64,000 nucleotides of DNA from Neoconidiobolus thromboides FSU 785 (GCA_025603075.1 MU626268.1:1-64000), one strand, 5' to 3'. Counted from the first letter of the stretch, positions 33,697 through 45,339 are shown. Made by a program: numbers and translations. Notes: generated by a model from the letters alone, not told the origin.

Positions 33697-35103
33697 TTTA
33701 TATGAAAATAAAGTTATGAATTTTCAACTTTTAATTTTACTGCATTTTAAAGATTGAGAGGAGTTTATGCCTTGGTTAAAAATGAATTACTGATTTTACA
33801 TGAAACAAGGTGATTTTTATGAAAAGCTAATTTTTTAACGCTTTCAAAGAAATGAATTCACTTATAAAAAAAGTGGTTTAAACTTTAATTTAAAAACATG
33901 AACTAAAAGGACCATGTTATTTTATTTATTTAGTCTCTATCGTCTACTATTCAACTATCCTTTTGTTCATCTGTTGTTAATTAAAACAAGAGCCAAACAG
34001 TTTATTTTCAAAACTGGGCAAGTTTATTTTGCAAGGATTAAAATTTAAATAGAAAAAGGTGAATTACTGAAAAACAAATTCTTTTCAAAAGAAAACCATA
34101 ACAAAAAAAATGAAAAATATTAAAGCATAAATTTAAATTTTCTCTGGAATATTTACTCCAAGTATGAGAGTAATTGCAATAATAGATTGTAACTTTGATA
34201 TCTATTTTTTTGACTCTCTATTTCCCCAACTTATCCAAATTTAAGTTTATTGAGTCATAAATGGCAAAGTAAAATAGTCTAATTTTAAATAGAATACAAT
34301 CATTATTACCGAACAAACACACCATTGTTTAGGTGTTCATTTTTATTTCAAAAAAGTGTTTAATTTTCATTTAAAAAATGAGGTCATGCCTACTACTAGT
34401 AATTAGAATAGTTTAAAACTATAATATAAAATTAAAGCAAAATGCCTATTTTTTACTTGTAAAAAAATAATGTGGTCAAACTGTAATAGCATTGGCAAGT
34501 TCCTGTAAAAAACAATATTGCAAAACCAGAACAGCCGTCTCATGCTGAGTTATTAACATTAATAAGAATTTTTTAGTAAACCCTGATATTATTTTAATAA
34601 AAACGATAATCCATTACGTTATTTTAATAATATTATTATTTCACTCAATTAAAGAAATCCCATGTCTTTTTTTAGAGGATAAAGTGTAAGTGGCATTATA
34701 GTCAATAAGTCTTCTTTTTTTCATATAAAACAAAAAAAGTTTTAGGATCATTATGACGCTATTAAAAACAATATTATAAAGTACAAAAATAAAATATCAA
34801 TTATGATTAACTATTATCATATTATCATTAGGCTATTTTATTATATACAAAAGAAATAAACTAAAAATAACCTTATTATACTATTAGCTATCAATTGAAT
34901 ATCAACCATTTGAAGTTATCGGATATATATAAATATGTTAGAAAATAAAAATAAGTCCTTATTAATGGCTGTGTGGATTAACTTAAATCGATAATCCTTT
35001 AAAAAAATTAATATGCAGCTTATTAACGAATCTCAGCTTATTTGAAACCTAGCTAAACTTTCGATCATGCTAAAAAGTCATAAAAATTCAAAAATTTAAA
35101 AGG
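33697..35103. other. Intergenic, no gene seen
   Basis: About 1.4 kb of A+T-rich DNA upstream of the four-helix membrane protein. No conserved frame, RNA gene or MITE. Confidence 0.6.
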
Positions 35104-35111
35104 TATATAAG
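35104..35111 (+). promoter_or_regulatory. TATA box of the four-helix membrane protein gene
   Basis: TATATAAG lies 76 bases before the start codon and is followed by a pyrimidine- and A-rich leader. It is a good positional match to a fungal TATA box. Confidence 0.5.
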
Positions 35112-35186
35112 GCACTAAAAAATTATCTTAAAGAATTATTAATTCAAATATTTATTATAATCTAAAAAGTAAATAAACTCATCAAA

Positions 35187-35669
35187 ATGTTTCAACCTGA
35201 ATATATTATCCAAACCAGTGCTGTATTTGTAGTATTTTTACTATGGTTGTTCACCTCCTTCGCATTAAGATTTTTCCAGTTCAATAGTACAAAGCATGAA
35301 GAAGCCGCTGCTGAGTCAAACACAGCAAACCCTGTCATTATTGAAAGAAACAATTACCGTGCTTCCGTAGCCGCCGAACGTACTTTACTTGATGGTTTCT
35401 TGTTATTAAGTATTGGTGTTATTTTCAATATCTTTGCTCAAGGTAATAGAACAAGTGGTGATGTATTTAGTCTTATCATTATGTTTGCTCTTTTCTTTAT
35501 GACTATTTTCCACTTTACTGGTCATAATTCATTTACCTTTGGTTTATGGATTTTGATCTCTTTGGCTTTATTAGGTCTCTTTATTACTCCTTTCGCCACC
35601 AGATCATATTGGTTGGGATTCTATAATGTTGCTACCCCAGTAGTCACTACTACTCCAGTAGTCGTTTAG
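35187..35669 (+). CDS. Four-helix integral membrane protein, function unknown
   Basis: A 160-residue single-exon protein. Hydrophobic helices lie at about 8-30, 68-86, 90-112 and 116-136. A polar Ala/Glu/Asn-rich loop (35-65) with the motif ERNNYRASVAAERTLLDG separates helices 1 and 2, and a Val/Thr-rich tail (PVVTTTPVVV) ends the protein. The size and helix number recall small microsomal or plasma-membrane families, but I see no defining motif. Codons ending in C are more frequent than in most neighbours (as in the SAM synthetase gene), and there is a clear TATA box, suggesting strong expression. The start is well placed just before helix 1. Confidence 0.75.
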   Translation: MFQPEYIIQTSAVFVVFLLWLFTSFALRFFQFNSTKHEEAAAESNTANPVIIERNNYRASVAAERTLLDGFLLLSIGVIFNIFAQGNRTSGDVFSLIIMFALFFMTIFHFTGHNSFTFGLWILISLALLGLFITPFATRSYWLGFYNVATPVVTTTPVVV

Positions 35670-37111
35670 AGAGGAGATTTAGTCTAATGGATTGTAAACT
35701 AACAATTATATAGTAAATAAAATTTTATTTAAATTTAGTTTCTGTGGAGGATTGGTATATTTGTTTTTTAATAATCAAACATTTTAAAATATTTTTATAT
35801 TATATTTAACTATATTGTTTCAATAGTATACCTTATATTAATCTATTCAATAGTGTCTTTATTTAGATATTTTATTTAATGTTATGGTGTTCTATTTGAT
35901 AGTAACCTAGTTTATCTTAAAACGAGATATTAACCTCAGATGTCACTTGTCAATTTGAGCTTAAAAATTAAATCAAGTCAATTAAAATCTAGATTAAATA
36001 CTAAAAAGTTTAATACAATTACAACTATTTGAAAATCGAATAACACTTGATTGTATAAGTAATAATAGTGTACTATAATTAGTATATAGCTTAATTTAAA
36101 TAGAACTTAACATTATTGATAGAATATTATAATGATGATTCGATAATAAATTCTAAATTTAATAAATGAGTATATTAAAAATTAATGATGAAAAAGAATG
36201 AAATAAAAAAATAAAAAATACTCAAAAAGGTAAAAAATTATAACAGTTTATTATACTCTTATCAAACTATAAAAAAATTCACTAACAAAATCTGTAAATA
36301 AACTTTAGGTTATGTTTTTATCAAGAAGTATGTCATTTCTAAAAGATTAGCAGATAAACCTATAGCTCAATTGGCTTATAATATTCTGTACATTTAATTA
36401 CTAATAGCAATAAACACAATTAATAATTAACACTTTAAAATCTGATTAGCATAAACATTCACCATTTATTAATATATCAAGTTTCTTTTACAATATAGAA
36501 ATCTCATATAGTTGAAGAATTTCCATTCAACTATAACAACTTTTCGAGGAATTAACAAAGGTGGCAAAAAAACTTGAAGAATAAAATATGTCAAACTGCT
36601 AACCATCCTTGAAAATTAGCAAAAAATAAATCAAATGACAAAATAAAGGGAAAATAAAAGCCAATAGTCAATGAAAACACATTCTAGTATCTACCACTTA
36701 AATCAAGAGTTGGGGAAAGGTTGCACAAAAAGTAAATTTCATTGGCTATTATTTTCAACCAATTATTATTCTCAAAGTTTTGAAAAAGATTTTGGAAATT
36801 ATTTTTTTAATTTGAATTATTCGTTATCTTCCATTCTACAATTCTCAATTTTAAATTAAACCAATCATATTCCGTAATTTTCTAAATTTCTAACTTTTTG
36901 TATGAATTGTACCTTTTAATTTATTTTAATTACTTATTTTTAACTCGATATTATAGGCTATTAACCATATTTGTAATCCGTTAATTCTCTAAACGATGGT
37001 GTGATTGACAATCAAAATGGTGTAATCTAAGTTAGCAATTAAACAATACGGGGACCAAAGGGATACAAAAAAATAGAATGATGGAATGTGCAATTATATG
37101 AATCAAAGTAA
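35670..37111. other. Intergenic, no gene seen
   Basis: A+T-rich 1.4 kb between the membrane protein and SAM synthetase. A 62-codon plus frame at 36671 has no recognisable content. Nothing else is supportable. Confidence 0.6.
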
Positions 37112-37119
37112 TATAAAAG
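37112..37119 (+). promoter_or_regulatory. TATA box of the SAM synthetase gene
   Basis: TATAAAAG stands 105 bases before the start codon. The leader then has strong T-rich tracts (about 37140-37200), common before highly expressed fungal genes. Confidence 0.5.
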
Positions 37120-37223
37120 GGTGGTAAAATAGCATGACAGTTTTTATTAATTCAGTTTATTTAAACTATTTATTATTTTTATTTGTTTCTTTTTTTTAAT
37201 TAAAAAAATTATATTTCTAAAAG

Positions 37224-38384
37224 ATGACTAACAACGCTGAACGCTTTTTATTTACTTCAGAATCCGTAGGTGAAGGTCACCCAGATAAAATTTGTGATCA
37301 AGTCAGTGATGCTATCCTTGATGCTTGTTTGGCCCAAGATCCTTACAGTAAAGTAGCTTGTGAGACTGCTGCCAAAACTGGTATGATTATGGTATTTGGT
37401 GAAATTACTACTCGTGCTCAAATTGATTACCAAAAAGTCATCCGTGAAGCTATTAAGGATATCGGTTATGACGATAGTGAAAAAGGTTTCGATTACAAAA
37501 CTTGCAATGTATTAGTTGCTATTGAACAACAAAGTCCTGAAATTGCTGACGGTTTAGTTCAAGTCTCAGAAAACATTGAAGATATTGGTGCTGGTGATCA
37601 AGGTATTATGTTTGGTTATGCTTCCGATGAAACCCCTGAACTTATGCCACTTACCATTATCTTGGCCCATAAACTTAACTCAAAGATGAGTGAACTTCGT
37701 CGTGATGGTACTTTATCTTGGTTACGTCCAGATTCTAAATCTCAAGTTACTGTTGAATATGAAAACCAAAACGGCCACCTTAAAGCTCTCCGTGTTGATA
37801 CCGTTGTCATCTCTACTCAACACAGTGCTGATGTTGATAATGAAACCATTCGTAAAGAACTTAAAGAAAAGGTCATTGATGCTGTTATCCCAGCTGAATA
37901 CCTTGATGACAAGACTGTTTACCATCTTAATCCTTCTGGTCGTTTCGTTATCGGTGGACCACAAGGTGATGCTGGTGTTACTGGACGTAAGATTATCGTT
38001 GATACTTATGGTGGTTGGGGTGCTCATGGTGGAGGTGCTTTCAGTGGTAAAGATTGGTCCAAAGTCGATCGTTCAGCTGCTTACACTGGACGTTGGATCG
38101 CCAAATCCCTTGTAAATGCTAAACTTGCTAAACGTTGTTTAGTACAATTATCATATGCCATTGGTGTACCAGAACCTCTCTCCATTTTTGTAGATACTTA
38201 TGGCACTGGTGCTAAATCAAACGAAGAGCTTTTGAAAATTGTTAAAGAAAATTTTGATCTCCGTCCAGGAAAGATTGTCCAAGATCTTAACTTATTTAAA
38301 CCAATTTACCGTAAAACAGCATGTTATGGTCATTTCGGTCGTGAAGAATTTACTTGGGAACAACCAAAAGAATTAAAGTTCTAA
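37224..38384 (+). CDS. SAM2: S-adenosylmethionine synthetase (methionine adenosyltransferase)
   Basis: A 386-residue single-exon cytosolic enzyme that makes S-adenosylmethionine from methionine and ATP. Family signatures are intact: [20 protein letters not shown] near residues 10-29 with the ATP-phosphate and Mg-binding residues, the hexapeptide GAGDQG (about 121-126) and the glycine-rich loop [19 protein letters not shown] (about 269-287), which includes the catalytic Lys/Asp pair. Length equals yeast Sam1/Sam2. Codon use shifts toward GGT, GCT and C-ending codons compared with neighbours, typical of a strongly expressed housekeeping gene. The start fits the family N-terminus exactly. Two long antisense or alternative frames inside it are shadows. 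Confidence 0.98.
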   Translation: MTNNAERFLFTSESVGEGHPDKICDQVSDAILDACLAQDPYSKVACETAAKTGMIMVFGEITTRAQIDYQKVIREAIKDIGYDDSEKGFDYKTCNVLVAIEQQSPEIADGLVQVSENIEDIGAGDQGIMFGYASDETPELMPLTIILAHKLNSKMSELRRDGTLSWLRPDSKSQVTVEYENQNGHLKALRVDTVVISTQHSADVDNETIRKELKEKVIDAVIPAEYLDDKTVYHLNPSGRFVIGGPQGDAGVTGRKIIVDTYGGWGAHGGGAFSGKDWSKVDRSAAYTGRWIAKSLVNAKLAKRCLVQLSYAIGVPEPLSIFVDTYGTGAKSNEELLKIVKENFDLRPGKIVQDLNLFKPIYRKTACYGHFGREEFTWEQPKELKF

Positions 38385-39345
38385 ATTGGATTGGTAACTG
38401 TATACTAAAAATTAATAAATTCTAATACTTTTAAAGATAAGTGCACTTTCATTTTACTTTAAATTAAAGATTGTATCTATATGTCCTTATATTCTACTAA
38501 TGTTTCTTAGTTCTCTCCTGAAAGTAAGTGTTTTATTTAATATTCATGATCGTTCCATATATTTGACATTAGCATTTAACTATAAGCTATTACTATTTAT
38601 TTACAAGTCATTTTTACAATAAAGTTATAAGCAAAACATTACATTTTACAATGTAGTAAACCTAGGTTACATAGAGTAAGAATATTCAATTATTTATAGA
38701 TAAATAGATGGCTTAGATAATTGTTTGTACGATAGATCAGAGGTAAAAACTGTATTTTTATGATATTTTATTTTAGTCAAGTATAATATTAAATTAAGTT
38801 AACATTGTAACTAAATAAATAGAGATAATATATAATATATAATTGGGGATTAAATAGTTAGTATTATTAAATTTATGTAATAATATGACATCAATAAAAT
38901 TTACTTAAATCGAAATTTCCTTTTATTTAAATATAAATAATTTTTATTTCTTAAATACAATAAACCATAGAAGAAGACTATTCAATTTAAAAAGTAATAG
39001 TCTATAAAACAAAGCGAGATTGGATGGTCCAAGAGAAGTTTTGATATTATAAGTTTGCATTTTATTTGCTAAATAAAAAAAGGAAACTTTAAGTTAGATG
39101 ATCAATTTGTCATGGGTTACTTTTATAATCAAGGGATAAGAAGATAAAGGGAGATAGTGATTCTTAGGTTGAAGAATATCTTAGCATGAGGAAGAGCAAT
39201 AAAAGAAGGTAGAGCTTTATGACAACATAGTACATGGTAAAGGTTAGGTATATCTAAGTTTATTAAAGAGAGGTAGGTAGGTAAATATAGTGTCTTTGGT
39301 TAATAAATTTAAGATAAACTTAAGTTTGGACTATTATTTATTGTA
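38385..39345. other. Intergenic, no gene seen
   Basis: A+T-rich trailer of the SAM synthetase gene. No gene or repeat. Confidence 0.6.
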
Positions 39346-39445
39346 TGGGAGTGTTTTTTTTGACTTCATTACTTTTTCCTTTTTTAAGCGCTATTTAAGC
39401 GGAAAATTTGTTAGTAGAGTTCTTAAACACAAAAATACATCCACA
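39346..39445 (-). mobile_element. MITE copy, reverse, TA-flanked
   Basis: TGGGAGTGTTTTTTTTGACTTC to AAATACATCCACA, core TTAAGCGCTATTTAAGCGGA, TA at 39344-39345 and 39446-39447. Confidence 0.88.
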
Positions 39446-39790
39446 TATGTTTGATTTCTGTCATTTTTTGGTTTTCTATATTTTTTGTTTTCATTATTGT
39501 ATAAAAATTTTAAATTAACATAAAAACAATGATTCTTACTATAGAGAACAACTTCCTTGTTGTTTATAATTCTACTGTCAATAGATAAGTTTATAAATAA
39601 CTTGATATTTTTGAAAAAAAATGGCTTTATGGGCTCAGTTTAAATAAAAAAAGTTACAAGTTAAAAAGTCTTGGTCGCTTTGAACCAAATCTATAATACT
39701 CAAATCAAAAAATAAAATACACATTAACAAGTATTTTAAACATGAGCCAATATTTGACTTTATATTTCAAACTTTTCCTAATATAACAAA

Positions 39791-39862
39791 GCAATAGTAG
39801 TAGAGTTGTTAAATCATTGCATCTCAAGAAGTTTGCTTCGGATTTGATTCCTGGGCATTGTA
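39791..39862 (+). pseudogene. Decayed tRNA, probably tRNA-Gly
   Basis: 72 bases begin GCAAT, keep TAGAGTTGTTAAAT in the D-arm position and end GGATTTGATTCCTGGGCATT, which resembles the T arm and acceptor of the tRNA-Gly genes here (GGGTTCGATTCCCGGACATT). The anticodon arm no longer pairs and the acceptor stem is broken. A MITE begins 21 bases downstream. Confidence 0.5.
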
Positions 39863-39883
39863 CGAAAAATCGTAATGACCATT

Positions 39884-39981
39884 TGGGGATGTGTCTTTTT
39901 GTTTAAGAATTTTACTGATAATCTTTCCGCTAAAATAGCGCTTAAATGGAAAAACTCATGGAACCAAAAAAAACAACCCCA
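39884..39981 (+). mobile_element. MITE copy, forward
   Basis: TGGGGATGTGTCTTTTTG to AAAAAACAACCCCA, core TAAAATAGCGCTTAAATGG. The flanks are TT rather than TA. Confidence 0.86.
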
Positions 39982-40396
39982 TTTAATAAGTTCACTATGT
40001 TAAATCAATTTATCAGTTGTAAATTATGAAGGATGAGCTGCCTTGTAAGCAAGTTAGGTGGTTCACACATTACTTGAATAGGATTCAGGTGGCTTATAGG
40101 TGGACCATAACATCTTCTCATCTCTCATATCTTAAATATTAAGCTAATTTAGTGTTGTATAAGAACGTAATTAAGTAATTTTTCTGATAATATTTTTGTG
40201 TAGCATTCAAAATCAAACTTTACGTGTCAGAAAGTACAAAATCAATAATTAAAACTAAAATTGAAAAATATAGATAAATTACTTATGGATAATATTTAAT
40301 ATCATAAACATATAAATAGAATTGTAACCTAATTGTTAATTTCAAAGCTCACAATTAATTAGGATAAAGGCTCAAATAAAATATATAATTAACTTA
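39982..40396. other. Intergenic, no gene seen
   Basis: A+T-rich spacer before the decayed F-box gene. Nothing supportable. Confidence 0.6.
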
Positions 40397-41820
40397 TTAT
40401 AATTTCATCCAATATAACAGCATGATGTATTCTATTAGTCTATCAAAGACATCATTATCATCATCATCTTTAGAAGGCATAATAAGTAATAAAGGAGTAG
40501 TCCTAATATGATTATAATCAACATTTATATATTGTTTTTTAACATGAAATCTGTAGCTTTGATTATTTTAAAGTTTGGGAAAAGAGATAGAAAGTAGAAA
40601 TTCTTGGATTGTAATAAAATATGAGTTACAAATTTGAATTTGATTAATAAATTGATATTTAATTGAATTATATTCATTATAAAAGTTCATTTTATTAAAC
40701 CCAGAGTTATTAAATAGTATAGTGTACTGATTCAAATTAGAAAAGTGGATGGTTTGAATGTTTGACAATTGTGAAATTTTAGCTAGCAATTCTTTTAATA
40801 AATACTCAATAATATGGGGATATTTTTTTTGTCTTCATTACTTTTTCTATTTTTAAGCACTATTTGAGTGGAAAGATTATCAGCAAAATTCTTAAACGAA
40901 AAAATACATCCCCATATGCCTCTTTTAAACTTGATAGGTTTGAAAAAGTATAATCTATTCTACCCTTTGAATCAAAATAACATAAAGCTATAATATTACT
41001 ATTTTTAGTTAATTCTATACTATTAAAATTATTGGTATTGATTTCAAAATCAGTACTATTTACTAATTTAATACTCTTTAATTTCTTTAAGTCTCAAAAA
41101 TATTTTATATCAAACTCAAGCATAGCATTAGCAATTTCTAATTCTAAATTGGAATTGAAATTTGCGTTCAAATTGATTTCACTAGAAGCTTTAATAAGTC
41201 CATCAACGATCAACTTTAGTCTCTTTAACTTACTAAATCCTGTTTTAATCATAGTTAATACATTAAGATTTATGATGTTACATGTGTCTATCACAGGTGA
41301 TTTTAATTCTTTTGGGTTTAAATACTTAATCAAACCTTTGATTGATATATTATATACGTAATATTCAGATATATCGAGTTGACTCGAGTGCCTATTGAAT
41401 AAGTCTAATGATTATATGTCACTAAGAATATTCATATATATTTTTTTAATTTTGCCATTTTAGCTTGTAATTTGATATTATCTTTATTTTTGTCTCTATT
41501 TTCACAACTCCCATTAATTGTATATAAATAGAATATTGATCTCAAGTTTGAACAATTGTTTAGAGACCTAAAGCTTCTAGTTTTTATACTCATATGCTTC
41601 ATCAATCCTCGGTTTCCGATAATAAACTTCCCTTGATAATATTAACATCAACTTTGTCTTGATTACACAGTGAATAAGTAGAGTTATCACAACTACTTTG
41701 CTTGCAATATTAAATAACCTATTTAAAAAGCATAAATTAGCTAATTTTTCTGGATGTAATAGCTTGAGCATATCTTTTGATAATATATCAGATAAAGACT
41801 CTAAGACTAATAGAATTTTA
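40397..41820 (-). pseudogene. Decayed F-box/LRR-like gene A
   Basis: Minus-strand fragments follow the intact F-box protein at 53632-55080 from end to end. They are LSKDMLKLLHPEKLANLCFL (about 41710-41790), then KYLNPKELKSPVID and NFNSNLELEIANAMLEFDI (41094-41333), then NIQTIHFSNLNQYTILFN and ITIQEFLLSISFPKL (40568-40789). The closing piece is PLLLIMPSKDDDDNDVFDR, LIEYIMLLYWMKL and a stop at 40397. Frames change at least three times and a MITE (40815-40914) splits the leucine-rich part, so it is non-functional. Confidence 0.88.
40815..40914 (-). mobile_element. MITE copy, reverse, TA-flanked, inside pseudogene A
   Basis: TGGGGATATTTTTTTTG to AAAATACATCCCCA, TA at 40813-40814 and 40915-40916. 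It interrupts the decayed F-box gene. Confidence 0.9.
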
Positions 41821-42151
41821 AAATAAAATAAAAAAAAAGAAACAAAGTTCGATTTACTTTTTATAACCCTTAATTAACCTTGATGATGCTATGTAGTTTG
41901 AATACTATTAGTTAAATCAATACAAATTTTATAATCAAAATTGTTACAATTGTAAAATACATACAAATAAAATGTTGAAAATAAAAGTTAATTTATGAAT
42001 TTATATCTTAATAACATAATAATAATAAAGTTTAAAATACAAAAGCATAATATTATTGGAATCTAAATATTAAAAAAAGCTATCACTTAGTTTCAAATAA
42101 TATATCTCATTGATAAAGCGACTATATTTGAATGTAGTTTATTGACATTGC

Positions 42152-42857
42152 TTATTGTAGTTTCACCCAATCTAATGATGGAATGTATTTCAACAGGTAA
42201 TTGAAAATACCCTTGTGATTATTTGTATAAGGTGCAATAAGCAATAAAGGGATAGTACGAGTATTTTATAATCTAATGGTTCAGTTTTATCTGATAAAAG
42301 ATTTGTGTTTTTAACTACTTCAAGGTTTGGGAATAAAGATATGAGGTGAAGAAACTCTTTAGTTGTGTTAAAATAGTTATAGAAATGAATTTAGTAAATT
42401 TGTATTTGCTTAAATTATACTTTTTTTTATGAAAGTATCTTCGTTGAACTTGACATTATCAGATAGTTTATCATGTTGGTCTATTTTCATAAAATGAATA
42501 GCTTGAATATTTGGTATTAAAGAAACCGAATTCAATAGCTCTATTGTTATATGTATTTAGATAAGATATAGATATTGAGTTTGAGCAACAAGTTAAATAT
42601 TCTATATTCTCACTTTCAATATTTATATGTTTCATTAATCCTCCATTATTTTTGATAAACTTCTCTCGATAGTTCCAGTATCTACCAGTCTTATTTTGAT
42701 CATACAACGGATAAGTTGGATTATATTTCGCTATTTCACTAACGATATTAAATAACTCTTTGCTTAAGAAACAGAAATCTATCACTTCTTCTGGATCTAA
42801 AAGTTTGAATATATCTTCTAGTAATACATTGATTAACTGATCAAACTTCAGTTCCAT
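42152..42857 (-). pseudogene. F-box/LRR-like gene B with large internal deletion
   Basis: The first 110 residues are intact from the start Met at 42857. They comprise an F-box (FDQLINVLLEDIFKLLDPEE, then VIDFCFLSKELFNIVSEI) and then KHINIESENIEYLTCCSNS, matching the intact gene. At about 42545 the sequence jumps, out of frame, to the family's C-terminal third (SVSLIPNIQAIHFMKIDQ, later PLLLIAPYTNNHKGIFNYLL and KYIPSLDWVKLQ then a stop). About 250 codons of the middle are missing. The open frame of 128 codons would encode a short F-box-only protein, which could still be expressed. Confidence 0.85.
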
Positions 42858-43574
42858 TTTATTTTAAAATAAAAATAAAGGAAGAAGTAAAAACTACTTT
42901 CATATATTTTAATTTATAATCATAACTAGCTAAAATATTATTGGTTAAGTAAATCAAGTTTGCTTTCAAAACTATAGTATTTCTTGCTAACAAAGAGTCC
43001 ATATTATTTACAAATTCTCTTTGGTCTTATAATGCTATTACAAATTATTTTTCTTATCATTAATATTTCATTTTTCCAATCAATCGCAAAGTTTAAAATC
43101 ATATATATGAATTATTTCAAAATGTGGCTTTTTTTATGAATAGCACTGCAACCAGAGTGTAATATTATAAAAAACAGTTAAACTAATAAAGAAACAACTT
43201 TAATTGAAAGTCTTATTTTCATGCCTTTAAGATTATAACATATTATATGTTTATCATCATGTATTTGATTTTTAAAATTTTAAAATTTAGTTGTTTGATT
43301 GTGATGCTAAATACACATTAGTCAGAAAGCATATGAGTGGTGGTTAAAAAATCACAAAACAAAGGGATTAGAAGATAGCCAAGTTATCATCTTTCACACG
43401 AATCTATTTTATACGTTATAAATAGACCGCATACAAAGTTCTAGATCATTTGAATAGCCCATTGCCAAGATATAGTCAAGAGGAATAATTAACATTAACA
43501 AAGACTTATTAGTAAGGTTTTAATTCTTAATAAAAATAATGTCTTGCTAAAATGAATTTTTGAAATTTTAGCAT
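42858..43574. other. Intergenic, no gene seen
   Basis: A+T-rich upstream region of pseudogene B. Nothing supportable. Confidence 0.6.
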
Positions 43575-43664
43575 AAGAATGCATTTTGTTTGAAAATTTT
43601 GCTAACAATCTTTCCACATAAATAACATTCAAGGTACAAAAGTGGTGAAATAAAAACACATTGA
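43575..43664 (+). mobile_element. Degraded MITE copy, forward
   Basis: The left end has lost GGGG (reads GAATGCATTTTGTTTG). The middle GCTAACAATCTTTCCACA and the tail AAAGTGGTGAAATAAAAACA remain recognisable. Confidence 0.6.
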
Positions 43665-44022
43665 TATCTTATATTTAAATAATGTAATTAATATAAAAAT
43701 TTTCACGTGTTATGTTGAAATTATATGCAATACGCTTATAATTTTTTTAAATCACCTTTTTCCAATTCTTTTACTCTGCAAACTTTTATATCTCTTTTGT
43801 ACAAAATATTTTATCAATTTTGTACAAATTTTTTGCTAATCTATGGATATGAAAATAAATAAATAATTAACCAATATATTTATTTTAATTATACTTATCG
43901 TTCTGCCTAATAAAGTCAGTATTATTAACATAAAAATTGATATCTCAAAATAATAACAATCAAAATAAATGTGTAAATCCTTGTTTGAGACTAATTTATA
44001 GTTAAACTAATACAGGTACTTA

Positions 44023-44483
44023 TGTGAAATCTGGTACTCAGTGTTTGGAGTCAAGAACAGCTATTGCTGGGTTGACCACACTATAAGTCGAAAGGTCTTA
44101 GTTTATGTGACTAAGATAGACTTGGATTATGAGGAATAGCACGTAATAGGTTACAAGCTATATAAGACAGATAGAATAGACAATACTAATGTAAAATCTA
44201 CGTAAAATACTATTAGGAAAACTTAGTGGCTTTATTAAATGTTCGAGATATCAGGGAATAATTCAATTAAAAAGCCTCGAACTACTATACTCTGTAAGCT
44301 CTTTTATACTCTGAAAAGTATAAATATCAAAATAAGAAGATAATATTCTTTGGAATGGAGCTAGAAATTCTCATAGCAAATCAAACTAAGAACGTGGGAT
44401 TGATTTTCTCTGAACTCGAGAACACAGCAGCTTAAGTGGTTATACTACAATTGACCGTGGGGCTGACAAAGCGATATTTCACA
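44023..44483 (+). mobile_element. Solo LTR, complete
   Basis: 461 bases from TGTGAAATCTGG to GCGATATTTCACA, with 8-base inverted ends (TGTGAAAT/ATTTCACA). CTTA flanks both sides (44019-44022, 44484-44487); a 5-base ACTTA duplication is possible if the terminal A is shared. It is homologous along its length to the copies at 13373 and 55800. No internal coding region, so it is a recombined solo LTR. Confidence 0.85.
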
Positions 44484-44487
44484 CTTA

Positions 44488-45063
44488 TACTTTAGATATT
44501 TTTATCGAAATATTTAAATTTTTATTAAAATGCTAAAGTAAAACAGAGCATAAATATTTTGAGAAATTTATGTCAAAATTCATATTATATTGATCCTATA
44601 TAAAAGATAAAAATATTTATTAGAAAACATCCATCCATATATAATTTAGATAAAAGTGACTTTAGTAAAGCCCTGCAGACATGTCCTTTATAGAAACTTG
44701 TATATATATAAAATTACTTAGTAGCATAACCCAAAGTCGTGAAATAAATTACAAAAGTAAGATATTAAGGTTTAAGAAGTATAATTAATTTATACTAAAA
44801 TTTAAACATAACTTACATTATAGCTTTATTACAATGTAACTAGCAGTGATTTTTGGAGCCATTTATTTGATTAGTTAGTTGATTTCTTTAAAGCTTGACC
44901 CTTGAATTTTAGCTAAATCTTACTCTTGAGTGAACAGTTAGTTGAATTATAGTAAAGCTGTAACATACATATCAAAAAGGGTTACTGCTGATTTTACAAA
45001 TAATACAATTCATTGATAAAATAATACTATACTAAAATGTAGTTTGTTATATTGAATATCATA
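44488..45063. other. Intergenic, no gene seen
   Basis: A+T-rich spacer. Nothing supportable. Confidence 0.6.
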
Positions 45064-45339
45064 AACCTCATCCAGTGTAATGATGGAATATATCCCAATA
45101 AATTATAAAAAATACTCTCATGCGAATAAGGAATAGTAATTGACAAGAGGATAGTATCAGTATGTTTGTAATCAACTTCTAAATATCCGTCGAAGGTTAG
45201 ATTTGTAGCTCTAATCATTTTAAGGCTTGAGAAAAGAGAAATAAGATAAAATAACTCTTCAATTCAAATAAAGTTACTAAATTAGATTTGCTTTATAAAT
45301 TAGAAAATTAGATTGTTTAAATATTTGGCAAAAATGATA

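Noticed and set aside
37690-38115. Overlapping plus and minus frames inside SAM synthetase
   Set aside because: Shadows of a highly conserved gene with biased codons.
40020-40100. tRNA-like words (CCTTGTAAGCAAGTTAGGTGG) after the MITE at 39884
   Set aside because: No acceptor or T-arm pairing can be found.
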